DNA of 64,000 nt, from assembly GCA_009760855.2 (NCBI GenBank), contig WPIO01000002.1, positions 7,401,001-7,465,000 on the forward strand, given 5' to 3'. Below, piece by piece: positions 33,856-44,365 of this stretch. A model generated the notes under the pieces. It saw only the letters and a program-made list of their open reading frames with translations. It was not told the origin of the DNA and did no database searches. Source of the DNA: Cristatella mucedo (lineage: Eukaryota > Bryozoa > Phylactolaemata > Cristatellidae). Made by a program: the position numbers and the translations under genes. Position 1 is the first letter of the stretch. Each line of letters begins with the position of its first letter.

Positions 33856-34510
33856 ATGTTTAACGGCAAAGAGCACTTTATGCCATGGTTCCTAACGCTT
33901 GAGAAGGCTGTAGCAAGGCTAAAGAATGAGATGCCGTTAAAGTATGTTGGGCCAGTGTGTCAGGGCAATAACGCGATACACGTTTGGGGTGAACAGCCGG
34001 CAGATGTAAAGCAAGACTATCACAAGCTGCGAAATGAGTTAATTTTGGCATTCTCATGGTTGACAGATGAGAAGGCCGAGCTTGAGGCCGAGAGGTTTCA
34101 GCTGGAGAAGGAGCAGCTGGCCGGAGCCGAGACCGGGAGAAAGCTAGGCGACGAGCCAACTTCATCACCTGTCGATTTCACCGTCAACTGCTCGCAAGAG
34201 CCAGACAGCCGAGCGGATAGCATTCAGCTGCCGCAGCCATCCGACGGCAATACCGAGGGAGGAAGCGGGTACAGGACTGCTTCCAACCTAGTGGCCGCAA
34301 CCGCCGAAGAGCACCAAAGCAAAGTAAGTGCGCAGCAGCGGCAGCACTCGGAGACGAAGGACGGGCAGCATGTGACGGCTTCCAGCGGCGAGGCGATAGC
34401 GATACTCGGCGTTGTGGTAGTAGCCTGTGGCAAGGTGCAGATGGCCGATGAGAGCGTCGCTCCGACGAAGAGCGCCGGTGAGAGCTACCTCTCGGCGGAG
34501 CGAGAGTGTA
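33856..34510 (+). CDS. Gag-like ORF of the LTR element
   Basis: Open from ATG 33856. The N-terminal third has the form of a retrotransposon Gag matrix/capsid start: FNGKEHFMPWFLTLEKAV, then DVKQDYHKLRNELILAF. An acidic, coiled-coil-like segment follows (EKAELEAERFQLEKEQL), then a low-complexity Ser/Gln/Glu-rich region. The natural C-terminus is lost because the frame runs into a nested LINE-1 tail at about 34510 and ends in its CT repeat at 34674. No zinc knuckle is seen. The Gag assignment is from pattern and position between LTRs. Confidence 0.55.
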
Positions 34511-34558
34511 ATAATAATAATAATAATAATGCACATGATAAAGCGCCCTCAGAGAGTT

Positions 34559-34638
<80 letters not shown>

Positions 34639-34765
34639 GCGCTTTACATCTGCTGCAAAGGGAAATATAATTGAATGGTGAGTAAAATTATGCTTGATAA
34701 ACAAACAAAATGAATAACATGGTTAGGGGTGACATGCACAGGGTCAGCATGCAAATGTGGTTCTT
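34510..34765 (-). mobile_element. LINE-1 3' tail nested in the LTR element, with an internal (CT)n expansion
   Basis: ATA repeats, GCACATGATAAAGCGCCCTC, then a CT run at about 34560-34636 replacing the short CTCTTTCTA of the consensus, then GCGCTTTACATCTGCTGCAA and GGTTAGGGGTGACATGCACA. It ends near 34765. Confidence 0.85.
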
Positions 34766-35472
34766 AGCGGCGGTAAGCATCTCAGCGACCGCGGGAGCGC
34801 AGCCAGCGGCGAGAGCATCTCGGCGATGGAGAGCACCCGTACAAGCGTTTCGGCGCAAGGCGAAAAGGATCGACCGCGAGTTCGCATTCAGCGGCTGAGC
34901 GGTGGAAAGGTGAGAGCGTCTGAGCGGTGGAAAGCACCCGGACGAGCGTCGCAGTGCAGAGCGAAGAGGCGCACAACCGCGAGAGCAACACGGCGGAGGG
35001 GAACTCCGAGAAAGTCAAGGCCATATTGATGAGTTAGAGTGATCTTCGCAGGGCCGGATCGGCCAGCGACGAGCGTCTGTGACCGGCCATCAGAGCTCGA
35101 ACGGAGATGACCTGCGGGAACCACATGACTGTTGGAGCGGTGTCCCAGCTTTGCCTCAAAGTGGGCAGCATCTATGACCGGCTCCTCGCGAGGGGCAGAG
35201 CTGACGTGGGACTCCTGCGAATGGCTGTCACGTAGCCTGCACGCCGGTTAAGCCGATCAGAAGCCTCCAATGTCAAAACTCAACATCTGATAGAGCCTGA
35301 ACGACGTACTGCAAGACAGGGCACCAACTTGGGCTTGGGGCCACCGTCGGAGCAGGCAGTAGACAAGTGCATGGGGAACCGATGGCTAAACGACTGTCCA
35401 TTCACGACTGTCCAGCCCCGTCCCCAGCAAGACTGGCGGAACAATGATATCTGTTTTCTATGGGGAAAGAAA
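34766..35472. other. 3' interior of the LTR element
   Basis: GC-rich sequence with two imperfectly repeated segments (AGCGGTGGAAAG-type words near 34895-34945). No pol motif was found. No polypurine tract could be placed with confidence. Confidence 0.4.
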
Positions 35473-35780
35473 TGTTGTGTGAGCCCTCTGCTACTGCTAT
35501 TATAATTAGTGCAGCAGCATTGGCCACTGATGTATGCCCCATCTGCAACAGGTGGTTGGGCAATTGTGGACTCCACAGTGTCGTCCGCATCCTTTGATGT
35601 AACCACGTGGCCCACCACAGATGCACTCTCCTATCTGTGGTGAGTCAACCGGCCAGCTCGTATATATACCCACCGAGGGAATAAAGATCGAGTCTCGTGT
35701 ACCGCTCACGTCCTTGCTGTGTCTCCGTGCAACTCCACGAGAACAGCCGCCGCCTGAGACGCTGTCACTTTCATACAACA
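35473..35780 (+). repeat. 3' LTR
   Basis: Starts TGTTGTGTGA and ends TTTCATACAACA, so TGTTGT/ACAACA are inverted ends. TATATATA is at about 35661 and AATAAA at about 35680. The TCAG target duplication follows directly. Confidence 0.85.
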
Positions 35781-36622
35781 TCAGCATGCACATATGGTTA
35801 GTGGCAGCATGCATGAACAGTCGGCACGCATAAGCACGTATATAAAGAATCACATTGACCTACTAAATCCTGTGATAAATAGATGCCTTTTTAGTTTCTT
35901 TTTAAGTGCAGTCAGGTCAGTAGATGTCATGACGCAAGTAGGAAGTGAGTTCCAGGCTTTGGAAGCATACGAACATAAGGCATGGTCTCCAAAGGATTTG
36001 GGTCTAAACAGGATAAGGATATGAGGTATGGGTATACAAAGGATAGCAGGTATGGGTATACGAAGGATAGCAGGTATGGGTATACAATTAGATTCCGAAA
36101 ATTGGGTGATACGATTCTTGGCAAGGTAGGGAAGTAGATCTGATACGTAGGCTGGAGCAGAAAAATGAGAGGACCTAAAAGTGAGTGACAGAACCTTGAC
36201 GTCGTTACGTTGCATGACAGGGAGCCACTGCAGATCGGCGAGAAGTGGTGTGAGGTGGCAACGGCAAAGAACACGACAGACAAGCCGAGCTGCAGAGTTT
36301 TGTACAAGCTGAAAGCGCCTGATTGCACATGCCGGTAGACCAGCAAGCAGTGAGTTACAGAAGTCAAGACGAGATTGTCACAAATGCATGGACCAACTTA
36401 GATGTGGCATCCCACAAGAACAAATTTTAGCAATGTTATGCAGCTGAAACTAGGCTGACTTGACTGCGGATTTGATGTGGTTGTCTAATGAAAGGTTTTA
36501 TTCGGAACATGACACATAGATTTCGTGCAGATTCAACAGGAGATATGCTGGCAGAGTCGATTTTGAGCGTTAGCCTTTCCAATTTTTAAATCGCTCTTGG
36601 TTTTCCCATGACTAGTAAGTTT
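35781..36622 (-). mobile_element. LINE-1, part 2 of the copy split by the LTR element
   Basis: Continues the LINE-1 tail from 33500 without loss (CAGCATGCACATATGGTTAG), then the post-RT region (SKAWNSLPTCV on the minus strand) up to the segment corresponding to 28430 of the copy at 27.8 kb. A short tandem triplication (GGTATGGGTATAC-type, 36025-36090) lies within it. The left end joins AT-rich Polinton-like sequence. Confidence 0.85.
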
Positions 36623-36624
36623 TA

Positions 36625-37055
36625 ATGATCAGAGAAGCAGTTACTAAGAAAATTCTGCGATGGTTGAGAGGATGAATAGAACTTTTTCTGAAAGATTATT
36701 CATCTATCAGTACGAAAAAGAGTTGGAAGAAGGCGGTGGTGATAGAAATAGAGGGTGGGTAAAAGAAACTTGCCAGAAGTAGCAAAATACTTGAGCGCTA
36801 CTTAAACAAGGCTGGCTGATAAAAAGCCAGAGGGAGCGATAAAACGTAAAAAGGTTAAGATTACTAAACCACAATATAATGATGAGAAAGCTTTAGAATT
36901 GGGATTTAGCGTCACTCGAAAAGAAGAAGAGCTGCGGATCCAAGTTATTCCTTGCTAGCTCATTGAATAGTGAGGATCATGCTTATGCGAGATCAAAAAA
37001 ACTGAGACAGTGGGTGGATAATACTAACAGAAGAGTTAAAAATGCCAAGTCTTGT
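36625..37055 (+). pseudogene. Polinton-type integrase, C-terminal half (broken)
   Basis: The frame from 36660 reads MVERMNRTFSERLFIYQYEK followed by a WVKE segment, then a stop near 36780. Homologous coding continues in other frames (LTRLADKKPEGAI-like, then KPQYNDEKALELGFSV). This is the end of a DDE/RVE integrase core of the Polinton/Maverick class: VER-NRT carries the catalytic Glu, and WV..LP and KKPxxAI follow. Just upstream EAVTKK is seen, but the usual stretch between it and VERMNRT is missing, so there is an internal deletion as well as stops and frameshifts. The first half of such an integrase lies at 52.65-52.91 kb on the opposite strand. Confidence 0.62.
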
Positions 37056-38702
37056 TGAGTCGAGCTGAATTCATTCCATCCATGTTTATTTTGTGGAACC
37101 TCTTATTGAGTGAAATCATCGTCAGATTACGCGTTGATCACCTTCTCCGATACACTATCCCTCGCAACTAGTTTGGAGGGTGTTGCCTTCTCTATTTGCA
37201 AAGTAACGCAAATAATGAAGCTACAAGATAACCTAAACCTGACAGTACTATGATAACGTGATGACTGCTATTTACCTCATCCATGGGAGAGCCAATAATC
37301 GCGGTAAGAACTCCGTTAATGATGATTATGAATAGAAATATGCATAAAGCTAATGTAACGTTTTCAAACAAGATCTAATTCTATCACTTTTGAATGTGAG
37401 GTAGGCATAACTTTTTTAGCTAACTCTTTTTTAAGTTAGGCATCTTTTTGTGTATCCTCTTCTTCACAGCTGATTGAACATGAATCGATAGAATCGGAAG
37501 TACAAGAATCGTGAGTGCTATTAGTAAGTGTTTATCGGGTGCCACTAATGAAAATAGGATACTTTATACAAACTAAATATAGTAATCCAGACTAGTATTG
37601 ATCAGCTGCAAGATTCTAATCGGTAGTTGAGTTAAAAGTGGTCGATTCGATGGATGTATCTCGGGGATTAACTTCGCACAAACACCTGTTAGCAGCAATA
37701 GAGTAATCATGTTGGGAGTTGGGTGATAGTTGAATAGATCTCGTGATGTTTTCGAGATAATCTTTAAAGATAATGCAAGGGAAGAGATAACCTCCAATAG
37801 GTAATGAGTAATCAAAGTAATCCTTACATGTTTAATTATATCTTGAATAGCTTCATCTTGATCGCAATCAAACGATGCATTGTCCATTTTCTATGTAAAA
37901 ATTAGAAGGTAGCTAATTGAAATATTGTCTCTATATTGGATTCCTATCGCCGCCTTGGGAACCTCGATCGCAATAACAAGGATCTTGTCCACAACGACTA
38001 GTAACAAGAGATCCTGGAAAATAATCATAATCAGTAGCACTAATAATTATTATTATATAGTGAGCTGTTAGACAATAATAACTTAAGTTCCTTCTCATAT
38101 TTATATCTGCTTTTCTGAGAATCAGAAACACCACTTTCACACTAACAGGAATGATATGTACTCGCCTGATGATGACATAGATACTCTGGAAAGTTGGAAT
38201 CGCCAAAAACATAACTTATTCGAATATTGTCATTATATCTTTACTTCCAAGACATTTTACCAATCTCTTCACACTTATCAGGACGTTTTTTATCAATGAA
38301 AGCACTTATCTTATTATATATTTTCATGTCTCCATCTCTTTACTATTTGCGAATAAGTTTGTTTTCACGATCCTCTGAACTTATTCTTTCAAATCTAGTA
38401 ACACCGTCAATACTTGTTAAGCATTTAGAAATAAAATAATTCAGATCATCAATATTTCTGTGCGTAATTTACCTTATCACACAACTCCTATTATTAATGC
38501 TAAGAATGTATTTTTCGCTTTCAATCATGGAACCTCTCATGGTTGCGTCCAAAAAATTAAGAAACCCTTGTCTCTATAGTGAAGCAAGCATTTCTTTTAA
38601 ATGAAAATAGAAGTCGTCCTTATGCTGCGGAACCTCGTATTGCATATATGTTAACTACAATAAAACACCATCCTTCTGCGGCAGTACCTAGTCCTGCATT
38701 TG
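37056..38702. mobile_element. AT-rich block, probably Polinton-derived
   Basis: Composition is markedly AT-rich compared with the surroundings and like 52.6-62.9 kb, and it adjoins the integrase remnant. Minus-strand frames at 37887-37573 (104 aa, hydrophobic middle, possible membrane segments) and 38212-37931 (ends with a Cys/Gly-rich tail, CGQDPCYCDRGSQGG) have no recognised family. It ends where a LINE-1 copy is inserted (38703). Confidence 0.45.
37573..37887 (-). CDS. Uncharacterised 104-codon ORF, possible membrane protein
   Basis: Acidic N-terminus (MDNASFDCDQDEAIQDIIKH), then two hydrophobic stretches (residues about 25-45 and 58-72). It lies in the AT-rich block with the integrase remnant and may be a leftover Polinton cargo gene. 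No motif recognised. Confidence 0.25.
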   Translation of the reverse strand: MDNASFDCDQDEAIQDIIKHVRITLITHYLLEVISSLALSLKIISKTSRDLFNYHPTPNMITLLLLTGVCAKLIPEIHPSNRPLLTQLPIRILQLINTSLDYYI

Positions 38703-39370
38703 TAATAATAATAACAATAATAATAATAATAACGCATTCGATAAAACGCCCTCGAAGAACTCAAACTCTTTCTAGGCGCTTTACATTTACTGCAAAGGGA
38801 AATGGAATTGAATGGTGAGTAATATCATGCTTGATAAACAAACAAAATGAATAACATGGTTAGGGGTGACATGCACAGGGTCAGCATGCAAATGCGGTCA
38901 GTGGCAGCATGCATAGTGTCAGCACGCATAAGCACGTGAAGGACGAGTCACAGGGACCCACGAAATGCTGTCCTAAATAGGTGTGTTTTAAGTTCTTTTT
39001 AAATGTGGTTAGGTCAGGGGATGTTCGGACGCAGGTCGTGAGGGAGTTCCAGGCTTTGGGAGCATACGAACTAAATGCACGGTCTCCAAAGGATTTAAGG
39101 TTTGTACGAGGTATTTGTAGACTGTTAGATTCCGAAAAGCGGGTGGTACGATGATTGGCCTGATGGGGGAGCATATCTGAGAGATAGGCTGGAGCCAAAG
39201 AATGAAGTGACCTAAAAGTGAGTGACAAAACCTTGAAGTCAATCTGTTGCTTGACTGGGAGCCAGTGCAGGTCGGCGAGAAGTGGAGTAATGTGGCAACT
39301 GTGACGCTCACGACAGGCAAGCCTTGCTGCAGATTTTTGCACCAGCTGTCGTGCTAATTGTGCTGGAACT
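38703..39370 (-). mobile_element. LINE-1 family 3' end
   Basis: Starts with AATAATAACGCATTCGATAA and the tail, then the post-RT coding region in one long frame (39384-38881) with [20 protein letters not shown] and FGDRAFSSYAPKAWNSL. One of the less damaged copies of this region. 5'-truncated at about 39370. Confidence 0.88.
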
Positions 39371-39867
39371 GCCTCTGTATACATATTCTTTTGGCTTCGG
39401 CCAAATAATTAGTTTGCATATACAATGCCGCTCATCCCCAGATTTGCGTTAGCCAGTCTCTATTTATTTGCCGCTCGCTTTCACCAAAGTAAGGAGCGCG
39501 GCACGAGACACGTGCTACGCGAGACACGTGACACGAGACACGTGCTAGCGCCTGGCGCCGCCGTAGCCACTCAGCTTCTCGTCTCCACGATCCACGCCGG
39601 ATGCAATTCGATTACGGTCGCTGCTAGCGGTACACCAAATTATTGCGCGCGATTCCGGCCGGTGCTATTTTTTAAAGGCTAGTACAATCAGCGACAGCCT
39701 CGAGCGAGCTCGTGGCCTGAGAGTTGCGGACAGGAACTGCCGCCGCCGCCGCCGGCCGGCGTCGCCGCCGCGGCCGCTGCTTCGCCTCCTGGCAGGAGAG
39801 CGGCCAGGCTGCCAGTGTGCCGGCTCGGAGCGCCGCCGCCCGGCCAGGCGGCGGCGAGCTTCCGGTG
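39371..39867. other. No recognisable gene; GC-rich
   Basis: Includes a small direct repeat ACGAGACACGTG (three times, 39501-39543) and a GCCGCC-rich stretch at 39737-39775. Nothing coding is recognised. Confidence 0.4.
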
Positions 39868-40965
39868 TGAAGCGAGATGAATTTAGCGGATTTAGAGCAA
39901 GCCATTCCGCAGAAACTGCTCTGCTTTGGGTTTGCATGTACCTTGTGAATAGCGCTGATCAGGAGAGGGCATCTCTGCCCACATCTCCGCGATCTCTCCG
40001 CTGCCCTTCGTACAACTTACCGCCCGATCCTTCCGGTACGCCTCTCGACATGCCTATGTATTGCGTGCACAGAGCAAAGTTGTGTTAGTTCCTACCTCGG
40101 TGAGAGATGACAGCGTGGAGATTTAAATGGTCGCCAGTCGTCACTGGAGCTTAAAGTACGAGGTACCTCAGGGTTCGGTCTTGTGCTCCCTTCATCTTAT
40201 CGTTGCACATCTACACTCTCCTCCTGGCCGATATCGCCGTCGAACCCAATCTTGACTTTCATTTCTACGCCAACGAGACTGAGCTCCGTCTATTCTGGGA
40301 CCGTTCCAAGCCCTACTCTACATCTAAAATTACTTGCAGCCTGCATCGGCAGCGTTCCAAGCCCTACCCTACATCTAGAATTACCTGCAGTCCGCATCGG
40401 CCACGTTCCAAGCCCTACCCTATATATAGAATTGCTTGCAGCCCGCATCGGCCACGTTCCATGCCCTACTCTGCATCTAGAATTGCTTGCAGCCTGCTTC
40501 GACCACGTTTGCGCTTTGATGGCGACAAACTTCCCGAAGCGTAACGGCGAAAATATCCAGAAAATAGCTACGGGTAAGCTTAGTGTCACCGTCAAGCCAA
40601 AAAAACTAGCCCTCAAGATTGGTCTATCTATCATTGCACCAGTAACATCTGCCTGTAATCTGGGCATGCCATTCCAAGACCACTTGTCATTGGATGTCGA
40701 CCTTGCCTCCGCTGTCAAGGCGTACTACGTTCAGGCGAAGAAGACGATCGAAAATCAGGACCTGCGTAAACTAGAATACGAAAGCCAAACAAATTCGCGT
40801 GTTTCGCGATATTGCATCTAGATGAATGCAGTTTTCTTTTTTTTTTTAATACCGGACCTTCACCTGTTCCCCTTTCCGTCTCGTCTGACATCACCGGAGC
40901 TCAGGCTGCCGCATCAAGTGACGACAGTCTGACCTCCACTGGCTCCCTATCAAGCACCGAGAAGA
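39868..40965 (+). mobile_element. LINE-1 RT fragment with internal tandem expansion
   Basis: Begins with the GFRASHSAETALL motif and runs through the region after RT motif C, then LAACFDHV..LMATNFPK and DHLSLDVDLASAV (matching SLDDHISSTV of other copies), to a segment resembling LHWLPVKQ near 40940. A 51-bp piece is repeated four times at 40302-40505. Diverged and interrupted by stops and shifts. Confidence 0.75.
40302..40505 (+). repeat. 51-bp tandem repeat (4 units) inside LINE-1
   Basis: CGTTCCAAGCCCTAC recurs at 40302, 40353, 40404 and 40455, with a fifth CGTTTG start at 40506. The unit is a multiple of three, so the local frame stays open. Confidence 0.9.
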
Positions 40966-40970
40966 GACTC

Positions 40971-41275
40971 GCCGTCTCTCGCTCGCTCGCCGTCTCTCGC
41001 TCGCTCGCCGTCTCTCGCTCGCTCGCCGTCTCTCGCTCGCTCGCCGTCTCTCGCTCGCTCGCCGTCTCTCGCTCGCTCGCCGTCTCTCGCTCGCTCGCCG
41101 TCTCTCGCTCGCTCGCCGTCTCTCGCCGTCTCGCTCGCCCTCGCTCTCGCTCGCTCGCCGTCTCTCGCTCGCTCTCTCTCTCGCTCGCTCGCCGTCTCTC
41201 GCTCGCTCGCCGTCTCTCGCTCGCTCGCCGTCTCTCGCTCGCTCGCCGTCTCTCGCTCGCTCGCCGTCTCTCGCT
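40971..41275. repeat. 18-bp minisatellite (CGTCTCTCGCTCGCTCGC)
   Basis: About 16 units, with one rearranged stretch at 41118-41180. The Leu-Ala-Val-Ser-Arg-Ser repeat frame and its antisense are artefacts. It starts where the LINE-1 fragment ends. Confidence 0.93.
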
Positions 41276-42384
41276 TATGACAAGTCGCTGCGCTCGATTG
41301 CGTAAGCCTGACGGTAAGCCGATTCCCGCTCTCTCCTATAGTTTGTTCCCACGCCGCCCGCTCCTTGGCTTCGACTCGCCTCACAACTCTTTGCACCAAA
41401 TTGAAATCTTGCGGGGATCGGATCTTTTGTTTGTATGCAGCGAAATTCCGTAAGCTGCTTCTAGCTTGTGTCACCACCAGCAACGACTCTTCATGATATA
41501 ACCCTCAGCCAAGTATGCACCTGTTCCCCTTTGCTTTCTCTGCGCCCCGGCAAATGACAGTATTTTTGTTTCTGCGTGCTTTGCGCTCTTACTTAACGTA
41601 ATTCAGCGCATGGTATTAACCAGCCTGTCCAGTAGCCGGTAGTAGCCCTGCGTGTCTCTTTCTGTGTTCGCTCTTGCATCCTGCTTCAAGTTTGATGCTT
41701 GAGCTTGTACATGTTTGTCTAAACACGACACTCTTCATATTATTAGCCATTGGCTAATGGTTGTCTTGCAGGTACGAAGCGCCAGCGTAGAGATTTATAT
41801 CTGTTAAGGCGAAACGCAAGTGGCCTATTATTATTTCGTCGTTGATCATAAGCGCGTGTTTGAGCATTAATCTAACTCTGATTGATCGCAGAATGCGTGC
41901 AGCTGTATGAATCTGTCTGCACATTAAACCAGCGCCTAACCCTATTTCCATCTTTGTCACGCTAAGTCATTTCCTGTCTCGATTCGCCCACCACTCCTCT
42001 CCACTAGAGCTCCTCTCTCTGCTTCCACTCGCTACACGCTCCACTTGCTAAAGCCACACCAAGTCGTCGTTCACCTCGGACATTTTTACGACGCTCGAGT
42101 GAGAAAATGTCACCGCCTTGACAGTCAGCTTCTTACAAACTTGGTGCCACTCGGTGCCCTCTGCTGCTACGGCCGCAGAGTTGCTATTCTAACCTACCTT
42201 CGCCAGCACTACGGTGGGCCTATTTCTAACCTCTACTTTCCCTCAGCAAGTATCGCGCGTTAGCTAGGATAACCGGCGAGCCACCGGAACCGGAAACTGG
42301 CGGTGGCGCGTGCCTCGACAGCGAGCAGCGGCTTGCTCAGGGAGATCCGGCGACGGAAGCGACCTTCGTAGATCAGCAGCGGGC
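41276..42384. other. No recognisable gene
   Basis: Mixed-composition sequence. Frames at 41754-41960 (minus) and 42045-42263 (plus) have no motif. Confidence 0.35.
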
Positions 42385-42542
42385 CACCAGCCTGTAACTC
42401 CGCAAAGCCACAAAGATGAAGCGGGCGTTAGGCAGGGAACTTTTTCTATAGCGCGCTCATAGCCTAAGCGGCTTTCGCTGCGAAAACGGTAGCCGACGGA
42501 CTTCGTCTCGCGCAGCAGAGAGAAAGTGAGGAGCACAGCTTA
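42385..42542 (-). mobile_element. LINE-2 family 3' scrap
   Basis: On the minus strand it encodes LRETKSVGYRFRSESRLGYE, matching the LINE-2 end at 48.24 kb (CETKSVGYRMRTESHLGCE), followed by the GGCTTTGCGGAGTTAC-type 3' segment. Confidence 0.7.
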
Positions 42543-43297
42543 GTTAGGAAGGCAGTCGATGTAGTGAGTAGCTTAGAAGTAGCAGCTCAGGGCAGTTTGA
42601 AAAGACGAGTCGCAGCGGGCAGCTGAATAGATGTCGTTGCCTAAGAATTGCGGAAGCTAGCTCCGCACTACCGTCACGGTCCGAACCAGCACCGGTACGC
42701 CCACGCCGGCACCAGGCAGCGGCGACGTAGATAGCCATGCCGGGGTCGCGGCAATACAGGCAATGCAGCGTGCAGCTGGGCGCCGCGAGTGGCGGATCTC
42801 TCAGCCGCGGATGCTCGGCTATCGCCGCCTATATTTAGGCTGCCGGAGCTAGATCAGCTTCAGCTAAGCACTTCCTACTCGGAACTACGAAGCAGGAGTA
42901 GGCGGATTTTGCTGCACGCGTCTTGTGCGTCGCCAACGGCACAGAGCCTGCTCAGGGGCTGCTCGGGCGGAACGGTCAGCTGCTCGGTGACAGCATCGCT
43001 CTCACAGGCCTCACAGTCGACGGCCTAGGAATGTCGAGCCGCCCCACTTTTCGTGGCGGCTCGAGCGAAAGGAGGGCATCGCCTAACCGACTTCTGCGGC
43101 GGCTCTACCCTGCGATCTACCCTGTGACGAAGCGACTTCTCGCGGCCGCGGTTAGTCGGCACGTTGAATTGCATTCCGTCTAGCGCGAGCCCCAGTGACC
43201 TACCCGACGACGAAACTACTGTTCTCGCGCTTTATGATGCACCAGCTAACTACCAGCCTTGGCCCCCTGCAGCACAATGTACTACGCTCTCTCCCTC
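42543..43297. other. No recognisable gene; GC-rich
   Basis: Overlapping frames on both strands (42789-43183) without motifs. Confidence 0.35.
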
Positions 43298-43315
43298 ACT
43301 CTCTCTCTCTCACTT

Positions 43316-43360
<45 letters not shown>

Positions 43361-43594
43361 TTCCCTCTCTCTCTCCCTCACTCTCTCTCTCTCTCTCCCT
43401 CACTCTCTCTCCCTCACTCTCTCTCTCTCTCTCACTTTCCCTCACTCTTCCTTCTCCTCTCTGTCTCTCTGTCTCTCTGTCTCTCTGTCTCTCTGTCTCT
43501 CTGTCTCTCTGTCTCTCTGTCTCTCTGTCTCTCTGTCTCTCTGTCTCTCTGTCTCTCTGTCTCTCTGTCTCTCTGTCTCTCTGTGTCTCTCTCT
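43298..43594. repeat. (CT)n plus (CTCTCTGT)n compound microsatellite
   Basis: CT-rich with CACTTTCCCT interruptions to about 43450, then a regular 8-bp CTCTCTGT array at 43455-43585. The Leu/Ser/Val frames are repeat artefacts. Confidence 0.95.
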
Positions 43595-43997
43595 CAACCC
43601 GTTTGATTGAGAGCAACAAGTTAAAAGTGGGGTTGCCTCTGTTGCTTTTTCCTACTAATACTTGTAGGCCGACGATCGTCGTCTGATATAAGCTAGGGTA
43701 AACGCAGCGCTGTGCTCTCTCGAGCTAAGTACGCGACGTGAACGAAATGGCAAGCAAAATTATAAAGTTATTAAATCGAGGCTTGTTTCGTTATCGAAGC
43801 AAAATTGTTCTCATAATGAGCTGAGTGGACTACTCAATTCCTCCTCCGGCGTCAGTATGTCGCTTAGCGTCAGTTGTCCTACGGCTCGTCCCGATACCTT
43901 TTAAGGAGTAGGCTAAACTGAGTTAGCAGTATGGGTGCTTCCCTGAGGACGAGTAATTCTCACCTCTGTGACCAGGAATATACCGCTCTTCTGGTTC
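43595..43997. other. No recognisable gene
   Basis: About 400 bp without recognisable content. Confidence 0.4.
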
Positions 43998-44168
43998 CAT
44001 TCGTGTAAGTCCTAGGCGGTGGTTTCTTTTCACGACCTCGGCCTCGAGGTCGTGAGTTCGAATTCTGCGGTGGGCGATCCTTTATCGCCACTGCAAGCGG
44101 CGGTGATAGCCGTAAAGGCTCTTTCGTCGCTACACAAAAGAAGTCTGTTAAATCAGCTGGTATTGAAT
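43998..44168 (+). mobile_element. SINE-A copy 4
   Basis: Head with TCACGACCTCGGCCTCGAGG and box-B-like AGTTCGAATTC, then GGGCGATCCTTTATCGCCAC, a body ending CTGTTAAATCAGCTGGTATT and an AT-rich end. Confidence 0.85.
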
Positions 44169-44276
44169 TATTACGCCTCTGACCAAACTGATCATTGGAG
44201 TAATCCATTGGAAAACTGCCTTCCATGCTAACGCCCCCTAAGCCGGAAACTCATTATCGACTGTGGAACTCAATGG

Positions 44277-44365
44277 GAAATGTCCGGGGGGGACATGTCC
44301 GGGGGTGAATGTCCTGCCCGTGGGGCGGGGTAAACGTCCAGGGGGGTAATGTCCGTACCCCGGCA
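44277..44365. repeat. G-run array with (A)ATGTCC motif, locus 3
   Basis: ATGTCC or ACGTCC followed by four to seven G occurs five times in 90 bp (AAATGTCCGGGGGGGAC, CATGTCCGGGGGTG, AATGTCCTGCCCGTGGGG, AACGTCCAGGGGGG, TAATGTCCGTACCCC). Confidence 0.75.

Larger units (their letters stand above)
33501..35780 (+). mobile_element. Non-autonomous LTR retrotransposon inserted in LINE-1
   Basis: Two related LTRs (33501-about 33795 and 35473-35780) begin TGTTGTGTGA; the right one ends ACAACA. The insertion is flanked by TCAG (33497-33500 and 35781-35784), a 4-bp target duplication within LINE-1 sequence. Each LTR has a TATATATA element and an AATAAAGATCGAGTCTC segment (TATA and poly(A) signal). The interior is about 1.7 kb and has only a gag-like ORF, a nested LINE-1 tail and unassigned sequence. 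There is no protease, RT or integrase. Confidence 0.82.

Noticed and set aside
40812-41483. Leu-Ala-Val-Ser-Arg-Ser repeat protein and the antisense Arg-Asp-Gly-Glu repeat
   Set aside because: Both are translations of the 18-bp minisatellite. No start context or flanking domain.
43164-43686. Hydrophobic Leu/Ser/Val-rich frames
   Set aside because: Products of the CT and CTCTCTGT microsatellite.
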